From: Streptomyces sp. HUAS 15-9
Lineage (GTDB): Bacteria > Actinomycetota > Actinomycetes > Streptomycetales > Streptomycetaceae
Direction: 5' to 3'
Assembly: GCF_025642155.1 (NCBI RefSeq)
Contig: NZ_CP106798.1
Coordinates: forward strand, 1-64,000
DNA length: 64,000 nucleotides
Shown: piece by piece, positions 1 through 8,611 of the stretch
Layout of the letters: every line of letters starts with the position of its first letter
Numbering within the stretch: position 1 is the stretch's first letter
Position numbers and translations under genes: made by a program
Notes under the pieces: model-generated
Told to the model about the DNA's origin: nothing
Databases searched by the model: none
The model's input: the letters and a program-made list of their open reading frames with translations, nothing else

Positions 1-245
1 GCGTTGCTCGCCACACAACTCGACTGCGCAGCAGTCGAGTTGATGCCCCCTCTGCTGCGCTACGGGGGCACGGCCCGCTATGCGGGTTTCGATGCCGGGA
101 CTGCGTCCCGGCTGGCGGCTTCCGCTGCGCTCCAGCCTCCCCGCGCTCCGCGCGAACGGGCCTGCGGCCCTCGCGGCAGCAAGGGGCGGTGGGCCGGCCC
201 CTTGCTTGGCGGGGTCAGGACCGCGGTCTGGCCATTTCTGGAGGG
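1..245. repeat. telomere-like cluster of hairpins
   Basis: The stretch is packed with inverted repeats that have very small loops and holds no convincing gene. Examples are 16-42 (12-bp arms, loop GCA closed by C:G), 44-70 (7-bp outer arms), 74-86 (5-bp arms, loop TAT), 94-112 (8-bp arms, loop TGC), 142-152, 158-170 (5-bp arms, loop TGC) and 179-205 (8-bp arms). Runs of hairpins with GCA-type trinucleotide loops are characteristic of the 3' overhangs at Streptomyces linear replicon ends. The sequence does not begin with the archetypal CCCGCGGAGC telomere start, so this would be a non-canonical telomere or subterminal DNA. Confidence 0.5.
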
Positions 246-799
246 GGCGTGGCTGTCTTCATCGGTGCGCGCCAGCTCGCCCACACTCACCCGGAAGTGC
301 AGCCCAGGCCTGACGGCTCTTCAACTTCACTACGTTCTTGCCCTTCCGTACGCAGGACACTGCGCTGCGGCCTGTCCCGGGAGCAGATGGAGCAGCTTGG
401 GCGCATGAGTCCTGGCAACCTTGAGTACTGCTCGCATAGTTCTTGTCCACGCACTCAAGTCTCTTCCCATTGCGGCCGGTAGCAGCACTGTCGGCGCCCC
501 GAAATGTGTGGCTTCTTCGGTCAGCACGCACCGGGAGTCTGTCGTGTGCGAGATTCCAGGAGCGTGGTGCGGGATGTTCCCGCACAGTGCGGGCCGAGCG
601 AGGTTGGGGGTGGCGTCCGGTGCGTGCTTCAAAATTTAGTCCAGATTCATTCTGGATCACGCCCTGTCCTCCGAGGGGCAGGGCGTGGGTGCCGTCGACC
701 GGTGAAGCCGCGCAGTGTCCGACGAACCTGCGCGCTGCTGCGCAGGCGTCGGCATCCTGGGTGGGCTATCTCTCACTTCTCAGCTGAGCTGCGTCTTTT
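246..799. other. gene-free subterminal stretch
   Basis: No reading frame here has a plausible start, ribosome site and codon use together. Short open frames on both strands overlap one another and look like chance products of high GC. I see no RNA gene or repeat family in it. Confidence 0.4.
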
Positions 800-862
800 G
801 CGGTGACAGTGCATGACGCGCACCGGTGACAGCGTGTGCCGTACACAGTGACAGGCAGATGC

Positions 863-2032
863 TCAGAAAGGGGCGTCGAGTCTGCGCGGCCCGTAGTCGG
901 GCGGCAGCCATCCTTTCTTCCGGGCAGCGATGGTCCGACGGGTGTGGGGAGGTGGTGGCGGGCAGCCTTCCATCAGGTCCTGGTCACTGGTGGGCCATGG
1001 GGTCGCGTAGTGGACAGTGCACAGGGGCCAGATCGTCTTCTGTGGCGGTTTCGGGCGTGGCTTCGCGCCCTGCCTTCGGCGGCGCTGCTTGGGGCGCGGT
1101 GGCTGGGGCGGACGGAGTTTGCAGCTCTCCGCGAAGGCTGTCAGGCCCGGCACGTCCGTATTCGCCAGAGGGTCGCTGAACAGCGGGCCGTCTGTGTCGG
1201 AGTGGATACGCCACAGGCAGGCCGCGGCCAGAAGGAGGGAGCGGGCCCAGAGCGGAACGTGGTGGGTCATGCAGCCCAGGCGGAGTCCCTCGTCGTGAAG
1301 GGTGATGGTGGAGGCGTCCAGGGCCAGGTCGCGGACGTGGGCGGTGTCGAGCTGCGTGGTGGATGCCGCAGTGAAAGCGGCGGTGGCGAGTTCGGCTGCC
1401 AGGTGCGGGTGAGCGGTGGCGTGGCGGAGACGGAAAGCAACCTCCGCCTCGGTGACCGGTGGCATCACAGGCGGGAAGAAGTCCATATCGGCCGCCGTGG
1501 GCGCGGTGCACTGGCAGGGGCGGGGACTTGCGTCGAGGGCACGAAGAGTGGTCAGGGCGGGCAGGCTGATCCACCGGTTCGCCAGCGGACGGTGCGGGAT
1601 GGAGGCCTGGACTGCAGGGGATGGTTCGGCGGCCGGGAGGAGGGCTGCGGCCTCGGCCGGGTGGCAGTCGACGCCGACCAGGACGCGTTGAAGGGCCACG
1701 GGCAGGTAAGCGCGGTGACAGACCAGGGACAGGTGAAGGCCTGTGCGCTGGCGCAGGTGCAGCAGGGCGCGCAGGCGGTGAGGGGTGAGGTAGTGAGCGC
1801 GCAGCAGCATCAGGTGGGTGGTGCCGGTGGCGAGGATCCAGGCGGCTGCGATGGTCCAGGCGGAGGCCGTGTCGCGCTGGCGGTACCCGGTCAAGGGCAC
1901 AGGCTTGCCGAGCGCGGCCAGGATGTCGTAGGCCAGTGCGAGGGTGGAATCGGTGCCCGGAGTGGATGGACCGTGAGCTGGCCCGCCCAGGGGCATGTGC
2001 GGCAAGAGCTGCGCGGGTGTGCACAAGGTCAT
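863..2032 (-). CDS. third gene of the Tni-type operon, unknown function
   Basis: This 389-residue protein starts at an ATG that overlaps the tniB stop codon (ATGA), so it is translationally coupled to tniB. By position it corresponds to tniQ/tnsD-type genes, which choose targets in Tn5053/Tn7-like elements. I could not see the paired CxxC zinc fingers of TniQ, so that homology is not claimed. The protein is Ala/Leu/His-rich with a basic, proline-rich stretch near the C terminus (about residues 310-330). Its reading frame is intact, unlike tniA. A long open frame on the opposite strand over the same DNA is treated as a shadow because the operon context favours this strand. Confidence 0.55.
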   Translation of the reverse strand: MTLCTPAQLLPHMPLGGPAHGPSTPGTDSTLALAYDILAALGKPVPLTGYRQRDTASAWTIAAAWILATGTTHLMLLRAHYLTPHRLRALLHLRQRTGLHLSLVCHRAYLPVALQRVLVGVDCHPAEAAALLPAAEPSPAVQASIPHRPLANRWISLPALTTLRALDASPRPCQCTAPTAADMDFFPPVMPPVTEAEVAFRLRHATAHPHLAAELATAAFTAASTTQLDTAHVRDLALDASTITLHDEGLRLGCMTHHVPLWARSLLLAAACLWRIHSDTDGPLFSDPLANTDVPGLTAFAESCKLRPPQPPRPKQRRRRQGAKPRPKPPQKTIWPLCTVHYATPWPTSDQDLMEGCPPPPPHTRRTIAARKKGWLPPDYGPRRLDAPF

Positions 2033-2862
2033 CGTGCGGGTCCAGGACCACGATGAGGGGTGGCGGACTGGTGCAGATCAGCATCGTGTCCCCCGGCGAG
2101 GAGCTTGCTGTAGGCCCAGCGCAGGAGGTCTTCGTCCACACGCGTCCGGCCTGTTGCTGCCAGGCCGCCCAGAAGCTGGTGGGTGATCTTGGCCCAGGCG
2201 CGGAAGTTCCCGTGGGCGGCTTCCTGGTCGCAGACGGCGATGAGCGCGGGGTCGGCGTCGGCCCACAAGGGATGGAACGCAGGGACGACCGTCTGGACCT
2301 CGGCCAGCGGCATCCGGGGAATCTCCTGCCAGGTGTAGACCCGTGATTCCAGCATCGGCTCGCTCTGCAGCGTCTCGAAGCAGCCGTTGCCTCCCGTGAA
2401 GATGATCGTCAGGCCGGTGTCGGAGTCATCCCAGAGGTAGCGCAGATACTCGAAGCAATGCTTGGACAGCCACTGCGCCTCGTCACACACCAGTACCTTC
2501 GGCTCGTCCAGAGCGGCGCGCAGCACCCGGTCGAATTCGATCGGCTGGGGCGGCGGTCGGCCCGGCAGTTCCAGAGCGTGAAAGAGCTCGTACCGCAGAC
2601 CCCGGGTGGTGGGCCGGGCCTGGAACCGGATACGGCGCGTCAGTGCCGGAGCCAGCTCGCGCAGCGAGGCATTGACCGCCAGGGACTTGCCGTGGCCGGT
2701 AGCGCCGTAGATGCAGATCATCGCCTGGGCCTCGACGGCCACTCGGATGTTCTCCCGTACTTCCAGCAGGGTCTTGGTGGCAACAACGTGGGCGTCTTTC
2801 AGGCGCATGTAGTGGTCGTCGCGTTCTTGCGGGAGAAGGCCCCGGCGCTGTGCGGTCGTCAT
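2029..2862 (-). CDS. tniB: TniB/TnsC-like AAA ATPase
   Basis: A 277-residue AAA ATPase. Walker A GATGHGKS lies at about residues 53-60 and Walker B KVLVCDEAQ at about 122-130, followed by a sensor-like TGGN segment. In Tn5053/Tn7-like elements this ATPase forms filaments on target DNA and recruits and activates the DDE transposase. It starts at ATG 2862, four bases after the tniA stop, behind a GAGGGG ribosome site, and its stop overlaps the next gene, so the three genes form one operon. The frame is intact even though its partner transposase is broken. Confidence 0.8.
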   Translation of the reverse strand: MTTAQRRGLLPQERDDHYMRLKDAHVVATKTLLEVRENIRVAVEAQAMICIYGATGHGKSLAVNASLRELAPALTRRIRFQARPTTRGLRYELFHALELPGRPPPQPIEFDRVLRAALDEPKVLVCDEAQWLSKHCFEYLRYLWDDSDTGLTIIFTGGNGCFETLQSEPMLESRVYTWQEIPRMPLAEVQTVVPAFHPLWADADPALIAVCDQEAAHGNFRAWAKITHQLLGGLAATGRTRVDEDLLRWAYSKLLAGGHDADLHQSATPHRGPGPAR

Positions 2863-2865
2863 CGG

Positions 2866-4534
2866 TCAGCTCCCCTCGTCGGGCATGCTCGCCGGCGTGC
2901 TGGGGTCTGGTGCCAGTCGCTTGACGGGACGGGCCCAGGAGGCAGGGGGCTCGCTGGGCGGGATCAGATCCGGCAGCGCCCGCGCGGCCAGGTCCGCCCG
3001 GTGGCTGACGGCGAGTTCCTGCTCGGCCTGTACTGCCGTCAACGCGCCCAGCCTCTGCGGGCGCTGTGCACTGGTGACCGCCCCGAACCGGTCCCGCGTG
3101 TGACGCGAGGCAGCAGACAGCGCGCGGGCCAGGCGGCGCTTCTCAGCTTCCCGGCTCTGGCGCACCGCACGCCGCTGGTCGGCGCTGGCCGCGTCTGCCA
3201 GGTGCGCTGTGCCCAAGTGCCTGCCCGAGGCCGCGTCGAAGACCTCGATCTCATGGTCATGATGCGGGATGTAGCGGATGCGTACCTTCGTGCCCGCATC
3301 CGCACGGCCGGTCATCCACTCCCCACGTAGTACCGGCTTCGCCAGCGCACCCCGCACGCAGTCAGCGTGCGCACCCGTCCGTCGTCCTCCAGCGTGAACG
3401 CCCACAGCAGGTGAGCGTCCACGTCCTCGACCGGTGTGGGATCGTCCTGCCACGCCTGGAGCGGGGTACGCCCCTCAAGCGCCTGACTGGTGTGCTCCGT
3501 GTTCCACCATGTGATCCACTCCAGCAGCAGACCGACGAACACCGTGAACTCAAGCGGTTCTGCCCCCTGTGCCTGGCTCCCTCGGGTGCTCCGAGAGCCC
3601 GGGCGCAGCTGGGCAGACGGGGCGCGGGTGTAGCCGGGCAACGACGCGAAGAACATCCGCTCCACGCACCGGTTCAGGTTCTCCACCGTTCCCTTCAGCT
3701 CCGGGCGGTAGGCGGGGAGGTCCTCCACCGGCACCGCAAACGCACCCAGCGCCGCCGCCACCGTGGAAGAAAGGAAATCGCTGCCTCGGTCGATCCGCAC
3801 CAGCGAAGGCAGACCCCCGACCGGCCCGTACGGGCCAGACAGCTCTTCGTCCCTCGACAAAGCAATCCTCAACGCGGCCAGAATCGCGTCCCTGGACGGC
3901 TGATGCGGTGTGACGGCTGCCCGGCAATCGCGTTCGTCGCGCAATCGACGAACCACGTCACCCACGGACACACCAGCTCCCCATCCAGCACAACCTCGAC
4001 GGGCACATGCGTGTGATCAGCCTCCCAGCACGCATTCCGCCACAACCTCGGCCGCCGCAAATGCACATCGTGCCGCCGCCGAGCCCGCTCCCCACCAGCA
4101 AGAGCCGCACGCTGCCCCGCACTCAGATCCCGGCGAATCGCCCGGTGCAACGTCGCCAACGACGGCACCGGCGAGGCGCAGCGGCCCTCAGCGACAGCCG
4201 CGGCATGCTCGACCACCAGCTCCCGGTGAACCGCAGCCGCGTTCCCACACCAGGCGAGAAGACGCGCATGCAACTCCGGCGTGACCCGGAACCGCTCCCG
4301 CCCCCGCGGCCCTGTACGCCCCTCCCGCCGAGCAGCCTCAAGCCACCGCCACACCGACCTGAGCGACACCCCCACCGAAGCCGCCACCAGACGGACATGC
4401 TCCGTGGTCAACTCCCCACGCCCGTCCAACACCAGCAGACGGGACACCGCCTGCTCCCGCCCCAACAACCCCGGCACACCAGCCACCGACCGCGCGACCG
4501 ACCGGCCACCCTCGCTCCGCTGCGCACGACTCAT
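2866..4534 (-). pseudogene. tniA: TniA-like DDE transposase with two frameshifts
   Basis: Read in three successive frames this is a Mu/TniA-type transposase. An N-terminal helix-turn-helix region is followed by the first catalytic Asp (WEADHTH), the second (RIDRGSD), the Glu (GTVENLNRC) and a C-terminal basic domain ending near 2866. The first break is near 3920, where AIAG should lead into AVTPHQPSRD. The second is near 3318, where RYYVG should lead into EWMTGRAD. Adding one G in a G run at each site would restore the frame. The start is placed at ATG 4534 (MSRAQRSEGG). It is either a decayed gene or the product of two homopolymer sequencing errors. The former is slightly favoured only because several other genes in the window are also broken. 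Confidence 0.75.
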
Positions 4535-4678
4535 ACCGCACCGCCCGGCAAGAAAACCATCCCCGCTACCGGCCACAGTCCCCCAACCAACAAACAGACA
4601 GCGCAGTTCACCGAAGAAGACGAGATGGGTCAACACCCGGCGTACACTCCCCCGACTCAGGAATCTGCACCACCACAC

Positions 4679-5249
4679 CCCAGCCGAAATCAGCGGAGTG
4701 ACACCAGCAGAACGCCACCCAACACCACATCACACCAGGTCAAAGACCTAGACACCGGTGACAACACACGCACACCACCACTGACACCAAACCGCAGATT
4801 CGCACCGTGACGCCGCCTGCGCCTCCTGCCGACACCCCTTTGAACCTCACCAGCAGAACAGACCAGCGCCCACCCCAGACACCAAAAGACCTACAGACAC
4901 CACGACAGACCGACAGCACCAAGACCGCAAGCCTGTCACCCCACAGACCACAGCAACAGCACCAAGACCCTCAAAAGCCAGACACCCGACCACCCATAAC
5001 ACCAACTGACATCCATACGGCCACCAACTCACAACAGACCGCGCCACATCACCCGACAGGTCCGGGCCCCACACCGGCCAGCGCGGCGGCGGAGCCGACG
5101 CGCAGCGGACCCCAGGCCGCGCCCTATCCCCGAGGCCGCCGCCCGCCCACGCCCGCCCCCATTCCTCACTCATCCTTCAACCAGCGCGGGAAAAGTGGCA
5201 GCAGAGGGGATGTCAGACCCTCGACCATGCGCGGGAACCTTGGTTGACC
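4679..5249. other. strand-asymmetric A/C-rich intergenic stretch
   Basis: Between the transposase and the next remnant the + strand is dominated by A and C, with few G or T, most strongly at about 4680-5060. The long + strand open frame here encodes only Pro/Thr/Gln/Arg-rich low-complexity sequence and is not accepted as a gene. The stretch includes the putative right end of the Tni-type element. Confidence 0.45.
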
Positions 5250-5552
5250 TGCGGACACGCCGACCCTCCCGGAGAGGCTCGCGCAAGAGATGTTGCAGGA
5301 GTAGCCGCAAGAGATGTCGCAAGGGTCGGCGTTTCGGGTGCCTCGGAGCTGTACAAACTGCAGCAGGATGACCCTGCATCGCTGGAGGAAGAAGGGTTCG
5401 CATCGTGATCCGCGCCGGACGCGCCGCGTTGGTCCGTACACTCGCCGACCTCGCCACGGCAGCGGGGAAAACGCCGAAGACATTCAGCAACCAGAAGCTG
5501 CACAAAGTCTCCCCACCCACAGGCCACTTGACCTGCGGCCGAGCACCACAAA
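5250..5552 (+). pseudogene. remnant of two overlapping plasmid-type genes
   Basis: A frame ending in LYKLQQDDPASLEEEGFAS stops at 5408 and overlaps a GTG at 5405 (GTGA). That GTG opens a second frame reading VIRAGRAALVRTLADLATAA and then KTPKTFSNQKL. The codon use and coupled arrangement resemble the paired small DNA-binding-type genes of Streptomyces plasmids, but that is recall and was not checked. The second frame runs straight into the inverted repeat at 5553, so it appears cut by the adjacent element. The first frame lacks a clear start. Confidence 0.3.
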
Positions 5553-5620
5553 GGCCCTGTACTCGTGAAGCTACGGCCGGGGGATATGTCCCCCGGCCGT
5601 AGCTTCACGAGTACAGGGCC
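5553..5620. repeat. perfect 68-bp palindrome (32-bp arms, 4-nt loop)
   Basis: Arms 5553-5584 and 5589-5620 are exact reverse complements around TATG. The outer arm GGCCCTGTACTCGTGAAGCT recurs with one change, in the orientation of the right arm, at 6361-6384. This is how two abutting inverted terminal repeats of an insertion element would look. It could also act as a very strong terminator. Confidence 0.8.
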
Positions 5621-5716
5621 CAGGTGGGCCGGGTCCGGTCCGCGGCTCCCGCCGGTGCCGGATCACTTCCACCTCGAAGGAGGCGGCCGATCCACTCCCT
5701 CACTGACCAGAGCGGA

Positions 5717-6118
5717 TCAGATGGCGATCCTGGGGGTATACCAGGCGTCGGAGCCGGACAGCGTCCTCTGGATCCCTATGGCCGAGTCCTGAAGCCCCTT
5801 GGGGCAGGTGATCACACTGGAGAGGTACCCGCCCCGCGGCTTGAGGCCCTTCTTCAAGTCGTAGACCATCTGACCTGACGGCCCCGCGCAGTTCAGGAAG
5901 AACTCCGAGTGGATCGTCCCGTACGTCTTATTGGTGAAGTTCAGCTGCACCTTGTTCGCACTGACGCGCATGATGCACCGCATCACCTTCTTACCCTCAC
6001 AGCGCCACACGCCATCGGCCGTGGCGCGGGATGCCTGAGCTTCAGCGACCGTCGCGGACGTCCCCATGAGCGCTGTCGCAGCAACGCCCGCGACCACCAT
6101 TCGAGCTGCTATTCGCAC
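5717..6118 (-). CDS. small exported protein, unknown
   Basis: A 133-residue protein with a clear signal peptide: an Arg-containing start, the hydrophobic core VVAGVAATALMG, and a likely cleavage after AEA or AQA near residue 28. The mature part has four cysteines (GVWRCEG, RCIMR, FLNCAG, ITCPKG) that could form two disulfides in a small beta-rich domain. I do not recognise the family. The GTG at 6118 gives the full n-region; ATG 6100 is an alternative. It lies alone between the inverted repeats of the 832-bp unit and is probably its passenger. Confidence 0.6.
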   Translation of the reverse strand: MRIAARMVVAGVAATALMGTSATVAEAQASRATADGVWRCEGKKVMRCIMRVSANKVQLNFTNKTYGTIHSEFFLNCAGPSGQMVYDLKKGLKPRGGYLSSVITCPKGLQDSAIGIQRTLSGSDAWYTPRIAI

Positions 6119-6360
6119 GATTCACCCGTTCTCTCTGTCCGTGCGCCTAACGAACGCCGGGCAGACCCTTGGGCCCGCCCGGCGGTGACTCGCTGCGCGC
6201 ACGTGACTCCCCGTGGGAAGCTTCCAGCGTTCCCCGTGGAGACGATCTTAATATGCGCGCTGCACTGGACGTATGGCGTGGTGAAGTCCGGAGCCCAAGG
6301 CCAGAAGGGTTGGATCTGCTCGAAGTACATCGCTGGCGGCCCTGCGTGATGCTGGGTGTG

Positions 6361-6384
6361 CCGTAGCTTCACGAGCACAGGGCC
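6361..6384 (+). repeat. third copy of the palindrome arm
   Basis: CCGTAGCTTCACGAG, then CACAGGGCC, matches 5597-5620 with one mismatch and in the same orientation. It is taken as the right inverted end of the 832-bp unit. Confidence 0.7.
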
Positions 6385-6815
6385 GAGGGCGGATCGGTCG
6401 TCGTGGCCGAGCAGGGCCAACACCCCTTCCCGGTTCTACTCCCGTCGTTCGTCCTTGCTCACGGAACGCTACATGTCCGTCTGCCGTAGCAATACGAGCG
6501 CACCCCCACAAAGGAGGGGCCGCCCGGTAGCCAGCCCGGTCCAGGGACGGGGCGAGCGGTCCAGGATGAGCGAAGCCCAGCGCGTAGCGCCGCCGAAGGC
6601 GTCCTTGACGGCTCGGCACGGCCCACACACTCCACGAGCGGGCGGCCCCGGCTCGCCACCTGCGAGGCGCTCGCTTTCGCTCCCCACTCGGTTGAGTAAC
6701 AGAGCAAGTGAGGCGACGAGTAGCCCTGGCCGAATCCAGAGATCCTCATCATTTGTGGCGGCCGCGCAGGTGCTGGGTCCATGTCGAGCCAGCGCGGCTC
6801 GGCCCCATGCTCGTT
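6385..6815. other. no gene recognised
   Basis: Only overlapping chance frames are seen. A degenerate IS-end-like motif sits near 6483 and a GGAGGGGCC-type hairpin near 6508-6525. Confidence 0.3.
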
Positions 6816-6965
6816 TCAGGAGATGCCCGCGTACCTGGCCGAGGCCGCGAAGAGCTGGCGCGCGTAGTCGGCGGCCTGCGGATCGCGCTCCTCCATCTGG
6901 GCGGGGTCGTGGACAGCAATGTGAACGAGGACGAGTCCGTTCGGACCCGAGGTGTGCGCGGCCAT
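6816..6965 (-). CDS. possible 49-residue protein
   Basis: A short frame from ATG 6965 to TGA at 6816-6818 reads MAAHTSGPNGLVLVHIAVHD and ends in ARYAGIS. Third codon positions are almost all G or C and the composition is balanced (hydrophobic core, then an acidic/Gln-rich helix-like segment QMEERDPQAAD). That is unlike the Arg/Pro-rich shadow frames over the same DNA. No family is recognised and it could be the remnant of a larger gene. Confidence 0.35.
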   Translation of the reverse strand: MAAHTSGPNGLVLVHIAVHDPAQMEERDPQAADYARQLFAASARYAGIS

Positions 6966-7107
6966 GGCCGGCCCGTAGCGACCCGGTGTGACATCACCCG
7001 CCCAGGCGCTGCGGCCAGCGCCCGCGGGCGCCGCTCAACGCGCCCTGTTTCGGCGGCCTCTTGGACGACGCGGCAAGCTTGTCAGTGCCGCCTGCCAAGA
7101 TCACGGT

Positions 7108-8352
7108 ATGGCTGAATGTGTGGATGATCTGCTGGAGCGCGGCAACGGCTGGTCGGAGCGGATTAGGGACCGGGTGACCCAGCTGCCTCCGGAGCTGACC
7201 GAGTTGGTGCTGCACCTCGGTCGCACCGGGACCTTCTGGGACTGGCACTACAAGGTCGACGCCGCCTGGAAGCGGCAGACGAAGGCCTTGCTGAAGACGG
7301 ACGGCGCGCGGGAATTGGTGGCGGAGGCGATACGGGCCCTGTCAGCCGGCGGATCCCTGCACGACTGCACCGACCCCAACATCACCTGGCAGGACCTGTG
7401 GGCCAAGTCAGACCGAACCCCCACCCGCGACCTGGCCAACGGCTTCGCCCTGGCCGCCGGCTACCTCGCCCGCGGCGCCTCACCAACCCAACTGGATGAC
7501 CTGGTCGCCGACTTGCTCACAGTCGCCCGCAAGAACGCCCACGTCCTCGACGGCTACTACAAGCGCGACGACGACCTCTGCGGCGCCGTCTTCACCGCTC
7601 TCGCCGACCTGTCGGCCATGGAAGCCCTCTGGACTTTGCACCGCGAGGTCCAGCCCGGCGCCCACTCCCACCGGCACCTGGCCAAGGTGGCCAAGAAGAC
7701 GGCCACTCGCCTCGGCGTCCCACCCCACCAGCTCCAGGAACGGACCGTGCCCACCCACGGCGTCGGTGCGGACGGCACACTGAAGCTGGGCTGGATCGGA
7801 TGCGGCGCGATCTGGCTCAACATCCCCTACGAGGCCGTCATCACCCTCTCCTCCAGCGGTCGGGTCACCGTGGACTGGATCGACGTCGACGACGGCGGCG
7901 CCACCACGCGCACCTCCTCGCCGTTCCGCTCGCCCACCGGCCTCAAGACCAAGTACCTGCCCCACAACGTCGACGTGACCCGGCTACTGGCCCGCAAGAT
8001 CGAGGAGACCCTCAGCAGCGAACGCCGCCGCCTGTACGCGCTGCAGCACGAAAACCGCCTGTGGCCGCATGCCGAGTGGGCCCGCTACTACCGCGACCAC
8101 CCCCTCACGGGCATCTTCGCCCGCGCCCTGATCTGGGAGTACGAGACCGAAGAAGGCATCTGGACGGCGGGCCTTCCCCACGAGACCGGCTGCCACACGC
8201 TCGACGGCCGCACCGTCGACATCGCGGGCACCACCCGTGTGCGGCTGTGGCACTCCAAGCGGGCAACCCCCGATCAGGTCGACGCTGTGCGCGTCTTCCT
8301 CGCCGAACGCGACGTCCCCCAGCCCTACGACCAGATCAAGGATGCCACCTGA
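7108..8352 (+). CDS. DUF4132-type protein, C-terminally short
   Basis: About 414 residues from ATG 7108. The C-terminal third has the hallmark DUF4132 pattern: WARYYRDHPLTGIFARALIW, then RVRLWHS and VFLAERDVPQPYDQ. In full-length family members the latter segment leads into further conserved sequence. Here the protein stops within about ten residues (IKDAT), so it is either a short form or truncated. The N-terminal half is helical, with a repeat-like DLVADLLTVARKNAHVLDGYY segment. Longer upstream starts would add only low-complexity residues. The role of DUF4132 is not known to me; related domains occur with WGR and MolR-type proteins. Confidence 0.7.
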   Translation: MAECVDDLLERGNGWSERIRDRVTQLPPELTELVLHLGRTGTFWDWHYKVDAAWKRQTKALLKTDGARELVAEAIRALSAGGSLHDCTDPNITWQDLWAKSDRTPTRDLANGFALAAGYLARGASPTQLDDLVADLLTVARKNAHVLDGYYKRDDDLCGAVFTALADLSAMEALWTLHREVQPGAHSHRHLAKVAKKTATRLGVPPHQLQERTVPTHGVGADGTLKLGWIGCGAIWLNIPYEAVITLSSSGRVTVDWIDVDDGGATTRTSSPFRSPTGLKTKYLPHNVDVTRLLARKIEETLSSERRRLYALQHENRLWPHAEWARYYRDHPLTGIFARALIWEYETEEGIWTAGLPHETGCHTLDGRTVDIAGTTRVRLWHSKRATPDQVDAVRVFLAERDVPQPYDQIKDAT

Positions 8353-8611
8353 CACAGGACCCCACCCGACGCGAAAGCACACTGCAGGGCGCCCCCACGG
8401 GAGAGCGGCTATGGCCTGCGCTCATCGCCGTCCAAGCACCCCAATCGCCGACAACGGCAGAAGAAGACGATACGACGCGGGACGCGAGAAAGCCTGGCCT
8501 GCGTCCCGCGTAGGAACCGGACCTCCGCCGACCGCTCGGCTTCTGACAGCGCGCGGCCTGCTGCCATCGCTGCGGGCACGGCAGCAATGACAGCGGCACC
8601 CGATGCAGCTG

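Larger units (their letters stand above)
800..4830 (-). mobile_element. Tni-type (Tn5053/Tn7-like) transposon, probably inactive
   Basis: A minus-strand operon of a DDE transposase (tniA, frameshifted), an AAA ATPase (tniB) and a third gene forms the core of a Mu/Tn7-like transposon. Both flanks carry short TGACA-containing motifs. The decamer ACCGGTGACA occurs at 822-831 and again at 4754-4763, with further TGACAG or TGACAC copies nearby, as expected of multiple transposase-binding sites at element ends. The exact terminal bases and a target duplication could not be fixed, so the limits are approximate. Confidence 0.5.
5553..6384. mobile_element. 832-bp unit bounded by inverted repeats, with one passenger gene
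   Basis: The 24-bp sequence at 6361-6384 matches, with one mismatch, the right arm of the palindrome, so the left arm at 5553 and the copy at 6361-6384 form inverted ends around one small exported-protein gene. No transposase is present and no target duplication was found. A weaker related copy (CCGTAGCAATACGAG) lies near 6483. Interpretation as an IS-end-bounded, non-autonomous unit is inference. Confidence 0.4.

Noticed and set aside
4..408. A 134-residue protein at the left edge
   Set aside because: It runs through the hairpin cluster with no ribosome site and has shadow-like composition.
836..2056. A 406-residue + strand protein opposite the third Tni gene
   Set aside because: It lacks a ribosome site and operon context and is Gly/Gln/Val-rich as expected for an antisense frame in high-GC DNA.
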